Source: CBDBND01 sp965262665
Lineage (GTDB): Bacteria; Pseudomonadota; Alphaproteobacteria; Rhodospirillales; Rhodospirillaceae
DNA length: 64,000 nt
Direction: 5' to 3'
NCBI GenBank assembly: GCA_965262665.1
Contig: CBDHFR010000004.1
Coordinates: 2,046,001 to 2,110,000, forward strand
Positions within the stretch are counted from its first letter, which is position 1; the number at the start of each line of letters is the position of its first letter. Below the pieces are notes generated by a model. That model saw only the letters and a program-made list of their open reading frames with translations. It ran no database searches and was not told where the DNA came from. Positions 18,175 through 28,631 of this stretch are shown in pieces. The position numbers were made by a program, and so were the translations under genes.

Positions 18175-18978
18175 GGGGCTGCCACACCAACAGGGTGACC
18201 TGTTGCTGATGGCACTTTAATGCCGCTGGATGCAGAACATCTCCTATGCCCGATACCGCTTTCCACCCGCGATCATTCAGCACGCTGTCTGGCTGTATTA
18301 CCGGTTTCCCCTCAGCTACCGAGATGTTGAAGATCTGCTCGCTCAAAGTGGTATTGATGTTTCTTATGAAACGGTGCGGCGCTGGGCACTGAAGTTCGGG
18401 CAAGCCTATGCCCGGAGACTGAGGACAACGCGCCCTCGACCAGATGTCCGGTGGCACCTTGATGAGGTGTTCGTGTCCATCACCGCCAAGCGGATGTATC
18501 TATGGCGCGCTGTCGATAGTGAAGGCGAAGTGCTGGATATCCTGGTTCAGTCACGCAGAAACAAGACGGCAGCGCTCAAGGTGATACGCAAACTGTTGAG
18601 AAAGCAAGGCTTTGTCCCAGCTACCTTCATCACAGACAAACTGCCCTCTTATGGTGCTGCTCTGAAGGATTTGGGCCTGATCAGGCACCATGATTTTGGT
18701 GGCAGGAAGAATAACCGGGCCGAGAATTCTCACTTACCAGTCCGACAGCGCGAACGACGCATGCAGCGTTTCAAATCGGCTCGATCAGCGCAGCGGTTTC
18801 TCTCTACCCACGCCACCGTCTACAACACCTTCAACGTCCAACGCCATCTGATATCCCGAAAGACATTACGCCAGCTTCGCAACCACGCTATGAGCCTGTG
18901 GCAAACTGTCACCGCTGCCGCTTGAGCTTGAGTTCTATGCCAATTCGCGTCACTACCGTTCAATAACGTGACAATACC
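18175..18978 (+). mobile_element. IS6-B element, copy 1 (804 bp)
   Basis: The left end GGGGCTGCCACACC corresponds to GGAACTGTCACACC in copy 2 (54211). The right end, inverted, is GGTATTGTCACGTTA. Both copies are 804 bp. The left end of this copy has diverged, which may limit mobility. Confidence 0.8.
18230..18925 (+). CDS. IS6-family transposase (lineage B)
   Basis: 231 residues, full length for IS6. An N-terminal HTH (YRDVEDLLAQSGIDVSYETV) precedes the DDE core with D in WHLDEVFVSI, D in FITDKLPSYG and E in NRAENSHLPVRQRERRM. No break is visible. It is nearly identical to 54266-54961 and clearly different from the IS6-A lineage (46358). Confidence 0.92.
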   Translation: MQNISYARYRFPPAIIQHAVWLYYRFPLSYRDVEDLLAQSGIDVSYETVRRWALKFGQAYARRLRTTRPRPDVRWHLDEVFVSITAKRMYLWRAVDSEGEVLDILVQSRRNKTAALKVIRKLLRKQGFVPATFITDKLPSYGAALKDLGLIRHHDFGGRKNNRAENSHLPVRQRERRMQRFKSARSAQRFLSTHATVYNTFNVQRHLISRKTLRQLRNHAMSLWQTVTAAA

Positions 18979-19070
18979 ATGAAGAACAATCTAACGAACG
19001 ATATCATCCCAAACGGATTACAGAGGATCTATCTTCATTTCAACCGGATAAGGTTTTCGGAAGGGACAGG
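18979..19070. repeat. Dispersed palindromic repeat, variant PR-8
   Basis: It ends TTTTCGGAAGGGACAGG and shares about 90 bp with the reverse complement of 28277-28367. It starts immediately after the IS6-B right end and lies just beyond the 3' end of actP. Confidence 0.75.
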
Positions 19071-19094
19071 ACATTTTACGCGCTCCGGTCATAG

Positions 19095-20591
19095 TTATTG
19101 CGATGCAACGGAAAGGGCCCGTTTTGGATCCAACAGAGACACGGTCATGACAACGATCAAGGCAATAGGGAGGGAAATAATTGTCGGGTATTGGTACGGA
19201 AATATCGCCGTGTCAAAGCCAAACACCGATACCCAGACCGTCGGCCCCAGAATAATTCCCGTCACAGCGCAGACGAGACCGATGGTCCCGCCCGCCAAAG
19301 CTCCGGCCGCGGTCAAGGAACGCCAAAAACAGGCCAGAAACAAAACGGGAAAAGTCGAGCTGGCGGCAATGGACAAGGACGTGACGACCAGAAATGTGAT
19401 GTTCTCCTCTTTGAATGCCACGCTGAGCGCAATTGTCACAAGACCAAATGTCAACGCTGCAAACCGAGCGACGCGCAATTCTTCCGCTTCCGTCTGTTTG
19501 CCTTTTCGGATGACCATGCCGTACAGGTCGTGAGAAATCGCCGCCGCCACAGCCAAGGTCAAAGCGGATACAACGGCCAGGATTGTGGCAAAAACCGCAG
19601 CGGCACACACCCCAAGTAACACATTACCGCCCAAGGCGTGGGCCAGATAAAGCGGCGCCATGTTATTGCCATTGCGTAGGAGTGCCGGACCAACAGCATA
19701 GTCTGAGTTCCCAGCCAGCAAGGCGATCGCACCGAACCCTATGACAATCATGACTATGTAAAAGCCACCGATCAAAACTGTTGCGTAGGCGGCGGACCGG
19801 CGCGCTTCAGCAACGTTGGGGACGGTGAAAAATCGCATGATGAAGTGAGGTAGCCCAGCGATGCCCACGGCCTGGGTCAGCGCAGCGGATATGGCGGCTC
19901 CCACGGACAGGAAACTACTCGATGCCATGATGTCCGCTCCGTTGGTGTGCTTTTCAACGGCGGTCGCCAACATCTTATCAAGACTGAAATCGAACATCGC
20001 CAAGACACCGATCGCCAAAACCAATCCAATGGCCCACAGAAACCCGGCTTTGACGATTTGCACCCAGGTCGTGGCCACCATGCCGCCATACACTACGTAA
20101 GTGACCATCAACACACCGATGAGGAACAACGACCAAACAAAATCTAACCCAAACAGGAATTCAATGAGCAGCCCGGCGCCCACCAGTTGCGCGACCATGT
20201 AAAGAATGAGGATGACAACGGTGGCGCAGGCGGAGAACACGCGCAGAGACGGGTCTTTTAAACGGTAAGTGAGCACGTCCGTGAGGGTGTACCGGCCCAT
20301 CATGCGAAGACGGTCCGACAACAGGAACACGAGCACAGGCCAGCCCATAGCGGCGCCAACCGAATAGATGAGGCCGTCATAACCCGAAGTAAAATAGATG
20401 CTGGTAATGCCGAGAAAGGTGGCGGCCGAAAGAAACTCGCCAGTGAATGCTGCCCCGTTCCTAAATCCGGTAAACGTCCCATCCGCGGCGTAAAACTGAC
20501 TGCGGGACCGGCTTCGATAGGAAGCCCAATGAGTAATACCAAGCGAGATTGCGACAACTACAAGGAACATCGCAATAGCGGTTATATTCAT
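19095..20591 (-). CDS. actP: Cation/acetate symporter ActP (SSS family)
   Basis: 498 residues with about 13 hydrophobic segments. Family features are FYAADGTFTGFRNGAAFTGE, FLSAATFLGITSIYFTSGYD, MGRYTLTDVLTYRL and SDYAVGPALLRNG near the middle. ActP imports acetate and other short carboxylates with Na+. Its start overlaps the preceding DUF485 gene by 4 bp (20588-20591), the classical yjcH-actP arrangement. The frame is intact. It is the second gene of a two-gene leftward operon. Confidence 0.9.
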   Translation of the reverse strand: MNITAIAMFLVVVAISLGITHWASYRSRSRSQFYAADGTFTGFRNGAAFTGEFLSAATFLGITSIYFTSGYDGLIYSVGAAMGWPVLVFLLSDRLRMMGRYTLTDVLTYRLKDPSLRVFSACATVVILILYMVAQLVGAGLLIEFLFGLDFVWSLFLIGVLMVTYVVYGGMVATTWVQIVKAGFLWAIGLVLAIGVLAMFDFSLDKMLATAVEKHTNGADIMASSSFLSVGAAISAALTQAVGIAGLPHFIMRFFTVPNVAEARRSAAYATVLIGGFYIVMIVIGFGAIALLAGNSDYAVGPALLRNGNNMAPLYLAHALGGNVLLGVCAAAVFATILAVVSALTLAVAAAISHDLYGMVIRKGKQTEAEELRVARFAALTFGLVTIALSVAFKEENITFLVVTSLSIAASSTFPVLFLACFWRSLTAAGALAGGTIGLVCAVTGIILGPTVWVSVFGFDTAIFPYQYPTIISLPIALIVVMTVSLLDPKRALSVASQ

Positions 20592-20866
20592 GGGCTACTG
20601 TCTAACTTATTGTTCCAAATGGTGAAGACGGCAGCCGCTAAAATCAGGAAAAGGATAATGAGAAAGCCAGCGACGATGCCCAGCGTAAGAGCGCTCCCGG
20701 CCGTGACGGCTTGTGTCAAAATAGCCGGCGCGAGCGCCACAGCCAGCATCAAAATAAAGTAGGTTGCCAATGTAACAGCCGTAGCAATCCAGGCAACAAT
20801 CAGGTGTCGCTTGGCCTTTGGAGATACGTCCCCTGTACGATGTTCAAGCTGCCCGTTTTCAGTCAT
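20588..20866 (-). CDS. DUF485 small membrane protein (YjcH-like)
   Basis: 92 residues with two transmembrane segments (HLIVAWIATAVTLATYFI and GIVAGFLIILFLILAAAVF). It lies upstream of and overlaps actP. DUF485 proteins accompany ActP-type symporters as an accessory subunit; the exact role is unknown. Confidence 0.8.
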   Translation of the reverse strand: MTENGQLEHRTGDVSPKAKRHLIVAWIATAVTLATYFILMLAVALAPAILTQAVTAGSALTLGIVAGFLIILFLILAAAVFTIWNNKLDSSP

Positions 20867-20957
20867 GAGAGTTTGTGCTTCGCATAACTGACCCCCGTCG
20901 CACCTCTACCCTACGCTAGCTTTAGATTTTCAAAAGGAACGCGCCAGCCGTTCAATA

Positions 20958-22145
20958 CTACGTTGGTTTCACGCCAATGACATTGTGGCGCCGGCGCCAC
21001 GCCGGCGGGCCCTCTTCGTTGACCGCGAAGCCAGCTTGGCGCATTTCACCAGGGAAATCGAGGTCCGTGTATTCCATGCGCCAAACTTCGTTGTTCCAAC
21101 GGTGATCCACCCATTGCATTAAAGTGCCGAAGGCGTTGGTGCGGGACCGTCCTCCGGTGAAGAAATCTATGGGGAAGTACACGCCGCCGGGGCGCAGTAC
21201 CCGGAAGGCCTCGGCTATGATACGTTTGGACGCTTCCTCCGTTACTTCATGGTGGAGTATGTAGGAGGTGACAATATCGAAGTTGTTGTCGGGAAACTTG
21301 GTATCTTCGGCCAGGCGTTGCACAAAGTTAACGTCCACGTTTAGGTCGACTGCCCGCATGTGCCCGTAACGGACCATGGGTCCGGCAACGTCCACGCCCC
21401 ACACTTCAGCCTTAGGGAACCGTTCCTTCAGGGCGATGGTCAATTGGCCGATGCCACAGCCCATGTCGAGGATGCGTCCAATACGGCCGTCCTCGGGAGT
21501 GGGCATATCGCCGCCCAGCTGGGCATGACTCTGATCTTGATGATTTAAGATGTTACGGGCCAGATAGAAAGCGTTGGTGCCGTAGTGATAGACGGGTCCG
21601 GCAAACGGGCTACCTACGTATCCACCCGGCTGTTGATGGATCTCGTGTTTGGCGTATCTCGGAATATGCATATCCGGATTGAGTTCCAGCGTTCCGGGCC
21701 CGCGGTTGTCGTAGGCCTCCATCTCCGCCAGGTACAGATCCGCGTTGTCGTCGAATTCCCGCTTGTAGTTGTGATGAGCAGTGCGTTTGGTGTCGCAGAA
21801 AACACGGATCTCGGTACCGATGATATGATCGTCTTTGACCAGATCGAAGATTCGATGCAACGGCAGGTCTTCTTTCGGGTCATGGCCGTTAGCCTCAAGG
21901 ATGGCATTGAATCGTTTCCGTGCGGCAGACACCAGGGCACTGCTACGCCATCCACGAACACCGTTAAAAAAATCGTCCCGTGATTCCACGTCAAAACGGG
22001 GCAGGCGCTCCAAGCGTCCGATGGTGCCACGCGATTCGATGTCAAAGGCAAAGTTCTTGGCGGTGGCCTTGCGTCCCCCCATGGCCCCAACGACGAAAGA
22101 TAGCCCCGCAGCCGCGACCCCGACCAGTGTGCGGCGATTAATCAT
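20958..22145 (-). CDS. SAM-dependent methyltransferase with Tat-like signal
   Basis: 395 residues. The C-terminal half is a class I methyltransferase (Methyltransf_11): motif I ILDMGCGIGQLTIAL, acidic loop VWGVDVAGPMV, then FDIVTSYILHHEV and AFRVLRPGGVYFPIDFF. The N-terminus MINRRTLVGVAAAGLSFVVG has a twin arginine before a hydrophobic stretch, a Tat-type signal that is unusual for a SAM enzyme. GAGGGAA lies upstream of the ATG. It is divergent from a TonB receptor gene with about 187 bp shared. The substrate cannot be inferred. Confidence 0.8.
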   Translation of the reverse strand: MINRRTLVGVAAAGLSFVVGAMGGRKATAKNFAFDIESRGTIGRLERLPRFDVESRDDFFNGVRGWRSSALVSAARKRFNAILEANGHDPKEDLPLHRIFDLVKDDHIIGTEIRVFCDTKRTAHHNYKREFDDNADLYLAEMEAYDNRGPGTLELNPDMHIPRYAKHEIHQQPGGYVGSPFAGPVYHYGTNAFYLARNILNHQDQSHAQLGGDMPTPEDGRIGRILDMGCGIGQLTIALKERFPKAEVWGVDVAGPMVRYGHMRAVDLNVDVNFVQRLAEDTKFPDNNFDIVTSYILHHEVTEEASKRIIAEAFRVLRPGGVYFPIDFFTGGRSRTNAFGTLMQWVDHRWNNEVWRMEYTDLDFPGEMRQAGFAVNEEGPPAWRRRHNVIGVKPT

Positions 22146-22332
22146 GACCGGATTCCCTCGTTTTTCGAAGCCTTGGCGTACAGACTTCTACTTTTCGGAT
22201 GATGATGCGCCTCTTGCCGCAGAATAGCAATTTGAATGTAGTTAAGGAAACATCTGATGAAACCCTAGGATTTGCGTGCCATAATACGCTTCTGGTGCCC
22301 AGAAGGGATGGGCAGACGAAGAGGTAATCATC

Positions 22333-24755
22333 ATGCGTGGATCAATCGTAAAGTTAGTCCTGTTTGGGGCGGGTGTTTTTCTTGTTTTGATGACCTCTTC
22401 AAACCTAGACGAGGCTATAAAGCGCAGCAGCAGGCACAAGCCCAGCCAGCCGTCGAAGAAATCGTGGTTACATCGCGGAAACGGGAAGAAAGCATTCTCG
22501 AGATCCCGTTATCTGTTCAAGCTTTTACAGTGGAAGAATTGGAGTCCGCCGGCCTACGGAACCTTCAGGACGTTTCCGGCTTTACCTCCGGCCTGACCTT
22601 TGAGAATCAGAGCTCATGGCAGCCGGGCCGCTACAACTCGCTTATTCGCTTTAGGGGCATGGTCGCGCCAATCGAGAATCCCTCGTTTCAGTCTGGGACA
22701 CTGTTTGTCGATAACGTGGCGATGCTGTCCTCCGCCCAAGCAATCCCTGTAGCCGACATCGAGCGGGTCGAAGTGATCAAAGGGCCCCAGCCAGTCTACT
22801 TCGGCCGCGGCACCTTTGGTGGAGCAATCAACTACGTCACTGCCGATCCCAGTGATGAGTTTGGAGGTCGGTTTCTCGCTGAGTATGCATTCGAGTACGA
22901 TTCCTACAACTTCGTTGGCACTGTTGAAGGTCCGATCGTAGAAGGCAAGGTGTTAGGCCGCTTAACCGGTTCCTTGGACAAGAAAGGCTCCATGTTCACC
23001 GCGACAGATGGCGGTAAACTTGGCAGAGAACGAACAGATGGCATCAACGCGACGCTCTTATTTACGCCTTCGGAAGACTTGGAAATAAAAGCCCGCGCCA
23101 GCTTTAATCGAATCGGTGACGGACCAGCCGATTCCACATATTTGGCTTTCGCGACCCAAGGCAATTGTGGTGGAGATCCAATTGCTGTCCAAACAACCAC
23201 GGGAACCTTTAATGCAACGATCTTTAATGCGGGTTGGTATTGCGGCGCTCTACCCCAAATCCCCGTGACCAACAACACCGACCTCGATAATCATGGGTTG
23301 CTGTATGACATTGTCATCAATGATCTTCTCAACACCTTCGATGAGATTGGGAATATTCCAAAACCCGATGACTTTGGTCTGCGTACCAATGTTAAGAACT
23401 ATTCATTGCATTTGGACTGGCAGGCCAGCGATGCGCTCACCATATCGGCACTCGGCGGCTACAATCAAAACAGAACCGGCACAATCCGAGACAACGACAA
23501 TACCGATTTGGTTTTCTGGGCCAATCTTGGTTATCAAAGGTATTGGTCATGGATGTCCGAAGTGCGCGCGCTCTATGACGATGGCGGCCCGCTCCGAGGC
23601 TTGTTAGGTGTCAGCAGGTACGAGCAAAAGACCTTTGGCGATATCGATTCCGGGCCCGGCGTTTTCTTCGTATTTCCACCTGGCCGCGGCCAACAGATCG
23701 AACGGGATCGCATTAAGACAACCGGTATCTTCGGATCGTTGGATTACGACTTAACCGACTGGCTGACTCTATCAGCGGAAGGCCGTTATCAGATCGACAA
23801 GGTCAGAAACGATGGCGGAGCCCTCGGCGGACCTAAAACGACAGGCCCCTTTGTAACCTACAAGAAGTTTCTGCCCCGTATGATATTGACCGCACAGCCT
23901 CAAGACGGGATGACGCTCTACGCCAGTTTCTCACAAGGGGCATTGCCGGGTCTGCGGCAGGCCTTCTTTGACAATCGGACATCGGAGCAGATCGCTGAAG
24001 TCGAAGCTCAAGTGGGTGAAATCACGGACCAGCTGCCTCAAGAAGTCGTAACCAACTATGAAATCGGTTGGAAGCAGAATTGGGGTTCTGGATTTGTCTC
24101 CTTGACCGGCTATTTCATGGAATGGAAGGACATGAAAGCCGGCACCTTGGTCTTGTTTACTTCTGAAATTGACGGGCGGCCCCTCGTTGGTAGCGTATTC
24201 ATACCCGGCGACTCAGAAATCAAGGGGGTTGAATTTGAAGGTGGATGGATACCGATTGAACAACTCAATCTCAACGCTGTCTTAGGCTTTAATGACGCAA
24301 AATACACGGACTTTCTCGCTGGTAGTTACAATGCGCCTTTCAGCCTTCCTTCGACGGGAGCCGGCGTTTCATACAAGGCCGATGGCAACCAACTTCCCCG
24401 CACCCCCAAGTGGAAAGTGACATTGTCGGGTACATGGACGGATGAACTTATGACCGATTGGGACTGGTACCTTCGAGGCGATTTCATCTACACCGGTAAG
24501 ACCTTTATGAGTGAGCCGAATCTCACCTTTGTGAAGTCCTATACTCAGGCGAACCTTCGCCTCGGTGTGGTCAGAAATGACAACTTGAACATCGAGTTGT
24601 TTTGCACCAATTGTCTTGATGAAGAAGGGTGGAGGACGGCAGCCCGTGTGCCGGACTTGATTAACCTGTTTAGGGGGTTTCCAGGTGCTCAAGGTGCGGT
24701 CGTTGTGCCTTTGGACAAGACGGAAGTCGGGTTGCGCCTTACTTATGACTTCTAG
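22333..24755 (+). pseudogene. TonB-dependent receptor, frameshift after the signal peptide
   Basis: The ATG at 22333 gives a signal peptide (MRGSIVKLVLFGAGVFLVLM) in one frame. The mature protein is in another, from KAQQQAQAQPAVEEIVVTSR onward. One missing A in the AAAGCG stretch near 22420 explains it. The plug domain (LRNLQDVSGFTSGLTF, VEVIKGPQPVYFGRGTFGGA) and the full barrel follow, ending in LRLTYDF with terminal Phe. The length (~800) is normal. It probably imports an iron complex or other large ligand with TonB. If the indel is a sequencing error the gene is intact. Confidence 0.8.
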
Positions 24756-24780
24756 ACGTCTGCCAAGAGGCGGCGCAGTA

Positions 24781-24862
24781 CTTGTCCCTTTCGAATATCT
24801 CATCCACGTTTGGACGGTTTGTATCATGAAGATCGGTGGATAAGGATTTCGGGAAGGACAGG
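24781..24862. repeat. Dispersed palindromic repeat (PR-2)
   Basis: Arms CTTGTCCCTTTCGAA and GGGAAGGACAGG. The centre (GTATCATGAAGATCGG) is the reverse complement of the centre of the copy at 57659. It starts 25 bp after the TonB receptor stop. Confidence 0.85.
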
Positions 24863-25276
24863 GAGCAACAACAAAGGCCGTGTTGTTCAGCGCGCCAGTT
24901 TAACGCCGAACACATACCAAAATTTTAAGTCGGTTGAATTCAGCGGGGTCAATCACCGATACTATATAGCACTCAAACCGGTTCGTGCCTCGTTTGTTAA
25001 CGGCGGAGGAATAATGCACCACGCGGAGCGACCGGGCGGTCCGGTCGAGGCAGCACAAAAATGAGCCACTCATGGTCCCTTGTTGGTTGCGACGAGGGAC
25101 GGAGGACACAATGCCTCCAGCGACATTACTGTGCCATCAGCAACAGATCACCCTATTAGTGTGACAACCCTATACAGCGAGCAAAGCGGTAATCAAACCG
25201 GGTGCGGGCACCATTTTGAATCACCCCATCTCGAGATTGATAATATCACTGCCCGGTGCAAGGGCGGGGCATATCA
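24863..25276. other. Region without recognisable gene
   Basis: Several short open frames exist on both strands but none has a family signature or ribosome site that I can support. Confidence 0.5.
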
Positions 25277-25443
25277 TGTCAACGGCGGAGCAAAATCAGT
25301 CCAGTTGGGCGGCGTAAAACCAGTCCATTTTATGTGATGCCGAAGGCGTTGTTGCGGGTTGTCCCGGTAGTGCATAGGAGGGACCCGCGCGGCTTTGCGT
25401 AGCGTTTCGCGTGTGCGAAGCGAAGGCGTGTGGGCGGTGCCTG
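25277..25443. mobile_element. IS21 terminal fragment
   Basis: It begins TGTCAACGGCGGAGCAAAAT, with the repeated subterminal CAGTCCA boxes of an IS21 end. The same ~150 bp appear at 52087 and, inverted, at 59185-59351. The copy at 59185 shares even the junction sequence GAAGGCGTGTGGGCGG. Confidence 0.75.
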
Positions 25444-25994
25444 TGTCGCTACGAGGCGCGTGTCCGGGAGTTGATCGCCGGCAACGCGATGCTCGAAGCC
25501 GCGGCGGAGCCGATCCTGCGTGCGCGAGCCGGTCTGCGCCACGAGCTGTCTGGGCTGGAGAAGATGGTCCGCAATCTGGCCAAGCAAGACCGGGCGTGCC
25601 AGCTGCTGATGACCATGCCCGGCGTCGGCGCAGTCATCGCCCTGACCTTCACGTCGGCGCCTTGCTGCCGAACCGTCTCATCGCGTTCGAGCACGCTATT
25701 CAGATTGGCACTCGGGAATCGTCTTGGACCAGGCATTATGTTGGCAGCCGCTGCGCTGACCACGGACGGAAGCGAGAGCCTGGCGACGGACATACGCGGG
25801 ATCGTGGACCCTTCTCCGTGCCGCGCTCACGAGTCAGTCACCTGCTTCTGCCAAGGCAACCACCTAAGTTGACCATACCTGGGACGACGATCGCCCGCAG
25901 GCGAAGGTGTTTCATGTTCAAGAGATCGTGTCAGATCGTGTCAGGCCGGAAGATCGTGAAGATCTGTGCTTGACATCGACCGCCCCATTACGGA
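25444..25994 (+). mobile_element. IS1111-like deletion derivative 1
   Basis: 25444-25658 is an internal part of the IS110 transposase (RYEARVRELIAGNAMLEAAA to AVIALTFTSA). It is fused directly to the noncoding 3' end of the element (25660-25994), ending at GCCCCATTACGG. The C-terminal catalytic part of the gene is deleted. Confidence 0.75.
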
Positions 25995-26087
25995 AGGCGA
26001 GCTATTGAAATAACGGAAGGGATTTTGCATCGCCGGAGGCTAGGAGACCTTACTTTCCAACTCAAGCCGATTTAGTCTGACAATGCC
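25995..26087. mobile_element. IS6-A left end fragment
   Basis: GGCGAGCTATTGAAATAACG through TTAGTCTGACAATGCC is the 5' end of IS6-A, read outward. It is joined to the IS1111 3' end, as at 56858. Confidence 0.8.
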
Positions 26088-26619
26088 AGATCGGGGCAGC
26101 AAGGCCGTTTACCTGGATCTGGAAGCGGATATCTGGAATCGGCTCCTCCTGAACGTGGCCGGGCGGCTTGAGGATTTCCCTGACTTTGGCCAAAATTTCT
26201 CATGGAAGGTGGCGGGGAACTTCTCGTTCATCGAAGCTGCTTCGTTTCGTGCATCCGCTGGCACGGGCTTCAGGGCACCGACGCCGGGCCAGATTTCCAC
26301 GACAAACGTATCCACCAGGATCAACGATGCAGGTGTCCCGGTGGCCGAGGGGATCTTCCCGGCCACCCATCCCATATCCGCATTTTTTGGCGCCGAGCCG
26401 CTAGATGCCGAGAAGGCCACCCAGTTCACCATGGGTATAGCCGCAACACCCACGAACAGTTTGACGTTTTCCGTCGATTACTACTTTATCGAACTGCGGA
26501 ACCGGATCGTGCTGTCCTCGAACTTCACGATCGGCCCCGAAGAAAGGATCGCTCTGGAAGCGGCTGGAGTGCCAGGCGCCAATACTATCGCTCAGGTGAG
26601 TTTCTTCAACAACGACCTA

Positions 26620-27678
26620 AAGCATTTCCGATTTATTCTGACGCATAGCCGTCAGCAACCAAGAAGTTCCTGCAGTGCTCGTGATTGAAGAGGCCGCAGA
26701 CGTTACCGGCGGCTTTCCACAGATCATCGATGGTGCGGGGTTTTAAGCGCTTCATGTGAGCTTTGAACTTTGAAAATGCGAGCTCGATCGGGTTGAAGTC
26801 CGGCGCATAGGGCGGCAGGAACAAAAGCCATGCGCCCCGCTTTTCAACCGCCCGCCTGGCACCGTCGCGTTTGTCGGCCGGCAGATTGCCGGGGACAACA
26901 ACAGCGCCTTTTTGAAGGGTCGGGGCGCGTTGCGTTTTGATGTACTGCTCGAATGCATCACCGTCCATGGCGCCCTCGATCAAATCAGGGCACCCAGGGC
27001 GCGGTCAGGCCGTCACCGCGCAATCCGGCAATGAAGGTCATGGTTTTCCAATGACCATGGGGAATGGCGGCAACCATCCGCTGGCCGCTGGGACAGCGCC
27101 CCCGCAGGCGCGCCATTTTGGTATTGATACTTGTTTCGTCAAGGAACACGATCCTGCCGACCCGCTCGGGATGGGCCGGGAGCCGGGCCTGACGTTGGCG
27201 CCAAACCACGCGTGCTGCCTGCCCATCCGCGCGTTCCTGTTCACTGGCGTGGGCGGTTTTTTTAAAGCTGATCTTGCGCGCGCGGAACCAGTCATTAATC
27301 GTCGAAGTCGGCGCAATCACTTGGTGAACTTCGTCCAGACGCTCAGACAGCTCTTGCAGTGTCGGGTCTGGCGTCTCCTTAATCCAGCGCAGGATATCCT
27401 CGCCGTCAAGGATCAAGACGGCGCTGGCGCGACGGCCGTGGCTTGACCGCGACAGTCCCCTCGTCTTCATATCGCCCGCCATCCCGCACCGCCGAGCTTG
27501 CGCTCACCTCAAAAAGGGCCGCCGCCTGACGGCGCGACATGCCCGACGCCACTTTCCTCGCCAAACGAATACGCAGGTCTTCCGATACAGCCACGATGCC
27601 CCCGCCAAAGCGGCTATCGAATCAGTCCGCCAAGACCATGACAACAAAATTTTGATTCATTCAACCTCGGAAACGCTC
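26620..27678 (-). mobile_element. IS630-family element in the TonB receptor gene
   Basis: Ends AAGCATTTCCGA and, inverted, GAGCGTTTCCGAGG, flanked by a TA duplication (26618-26619 and 27679-27680), the expected IS630 target. A 54-bp piece of the same right end is at 61071-61124. Confidence 0.88.
26633..27594 (-). pseudogene. IS630 transposase in three frames
   Basis: In order: MAVSEDLRIRLARKVASGMS (HTH), then LQELSERLDEVHQVIAPTST to RIVFLDETSINTKMARLRGR (first catalytic Asp). After a shift near 26984 come MDGDAFEQYIKTQ and WLLFLPPYAPDFNPIELAFS (the second Asp region appears altered: VVVPGNLPADKRDG). Two frameshifts and the degraded second catalytic block indicate an inactive gene. Confidence 0.8.
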
Positions 27679-28276
27679 TAGACACCAAAACCCAAGGCGT
27701 CGATGTGGTGGCGATCTACACCGTCGCCGTCGGCGCCGGGGTCACGGAGGTGTCGGCTTCCTTGAACCGGAACGACATTAAAGTCACGGAAGTACCGGTT
27801 CGAATCGGTCGCGACGGTGATGCGTTCTCTTTTGTGAACGACGAGGACGTCTTCGACACCGAGAATCACCTACCGAAATCTCGTGGCGTGTTCATAGCTC
27901 GGCATTCGTGGAGCCGGTTCGAAGTTATGGGGCGAGCCAATTGGTATGGCAGCTATAAGCAGGCCAATCACTCGGATTTCACGGACCCGGATAACATCCA
28001 GAAGTTTGGTGGCAAAATACTCATCGACATGGAAGCCACTTGGAGGGTCAACAGCACTTACAGACTTGCGTTTGGCGGGCTAAACGTTTTCGGTGAAACT
28101 CCGGATCGGGCAGAGTTCGAAGCGTGTTGCGGCAGAATCTATCGTTCGGATTCGGTGATCTCCTGGCAAGGCCCCTACTATTACCTGCGTGCAAGCGCTA
28201 ACTTTTAGGAAATGAGAGTTTCTGGGCCATGTTCGAGCGGGCGCACAAGGGCGTTTACCACAAGATGAGTCCCGGG

Positions 28277-28367
28277 CTGTCCTTTTCGAAAACCTTATCC
28301 GGTTGAAATGATGGTGGATCCTCTGCAATCCGTTTGGGATGATATCGTTCGTTAGATTGTTCTTCAT
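28277..28367. repeat. Dispersed palindromic repeat, variant PR-8'
   Basis: CTGTCCTTTTCGAAAACC at the left; reverse-complement homologue of 18979-19070. It lies about 70 bp after the TonB receptor stop. Confidence 0.75.
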
Positions 28368-28430
28368 GGCATTGTTGGCCATGTTCAAGGGAACGCGCCA
28401 GCTGGCCGCAGAAAACGTCGCATTGAGACA
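28368..28430 (+). pseudogene. Transposase N-terminal scrap
   Basis: MFKGTRQLAAENVALRHQ resembles the N-terminal coiled segment of IS3-like integrase proteins. Only ~20 residues remain before the next palindromic repeat. Confidence 0.4.
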
Positions 28431-28433
28431 TCA

Positions 28434-28515
28434 GGTGTCCCTTGTGAAAACCTCATCCACACTTGGGTGGCTTACATTATGAAGATCGGCGGACAAGGTT
28501 TTGTGGAAGGACAGG
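28434..28515. repeat. Dispersed palindromic repeat (PR-3)
   Basis: Arms GTGTCCCTTGTGAAAACC and GTGGAAGGACAGG; centre close to PR-2 (ATTATGAAGATCGGCGGA), same orientation as PR-2. Confidence 0.8.
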
Positions 28516-28631
28516 CATGGGCGGCCCTTGCCGCTTCAGGCGCGCGGCACCATTCGCGAGTCCGGGCAAGCTACCGCAGCCAGTTAGAGTGCGGTGAAAA
28601 TCGATAAGGCAGTATAGCGGCGGGTCGTATA

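Larger units (their letters stand above)
26088..28208 (+). pseudogene. TonB-dependent receptor, 5'-truncated and split by IS630
   Basis: The barrel part of a receptor starts directly after an IS6-A end (SKAVYLDLEADIWNRLLLNV, FRASAGTGFRAPTPGQIS). It is interrupted at TA 26618-26619 after FFNNDL. Excision of the IS leaves one TA and joins the frame to DTKTQGVDVVAIYTVAVGAG at 27681. It ends YYYLRASANF with terminal Phe. Signal peptide and plug are missing. It looks like a second receptor of the same general type as the one at 22333. Confidence 0.85.

Noticed and set aside
19098..19619. Plus-strand open frame of 173 codons inside actP
   Set aside because: Antisense shadow of the symporter gene; no ribosome site or family features.
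24870..25109. TonB receptor C-terminus on the minus strand near 24890
   Set aside because: A FGVKLAR-like ending was glimpsed, but no barrel sequence extends from it.
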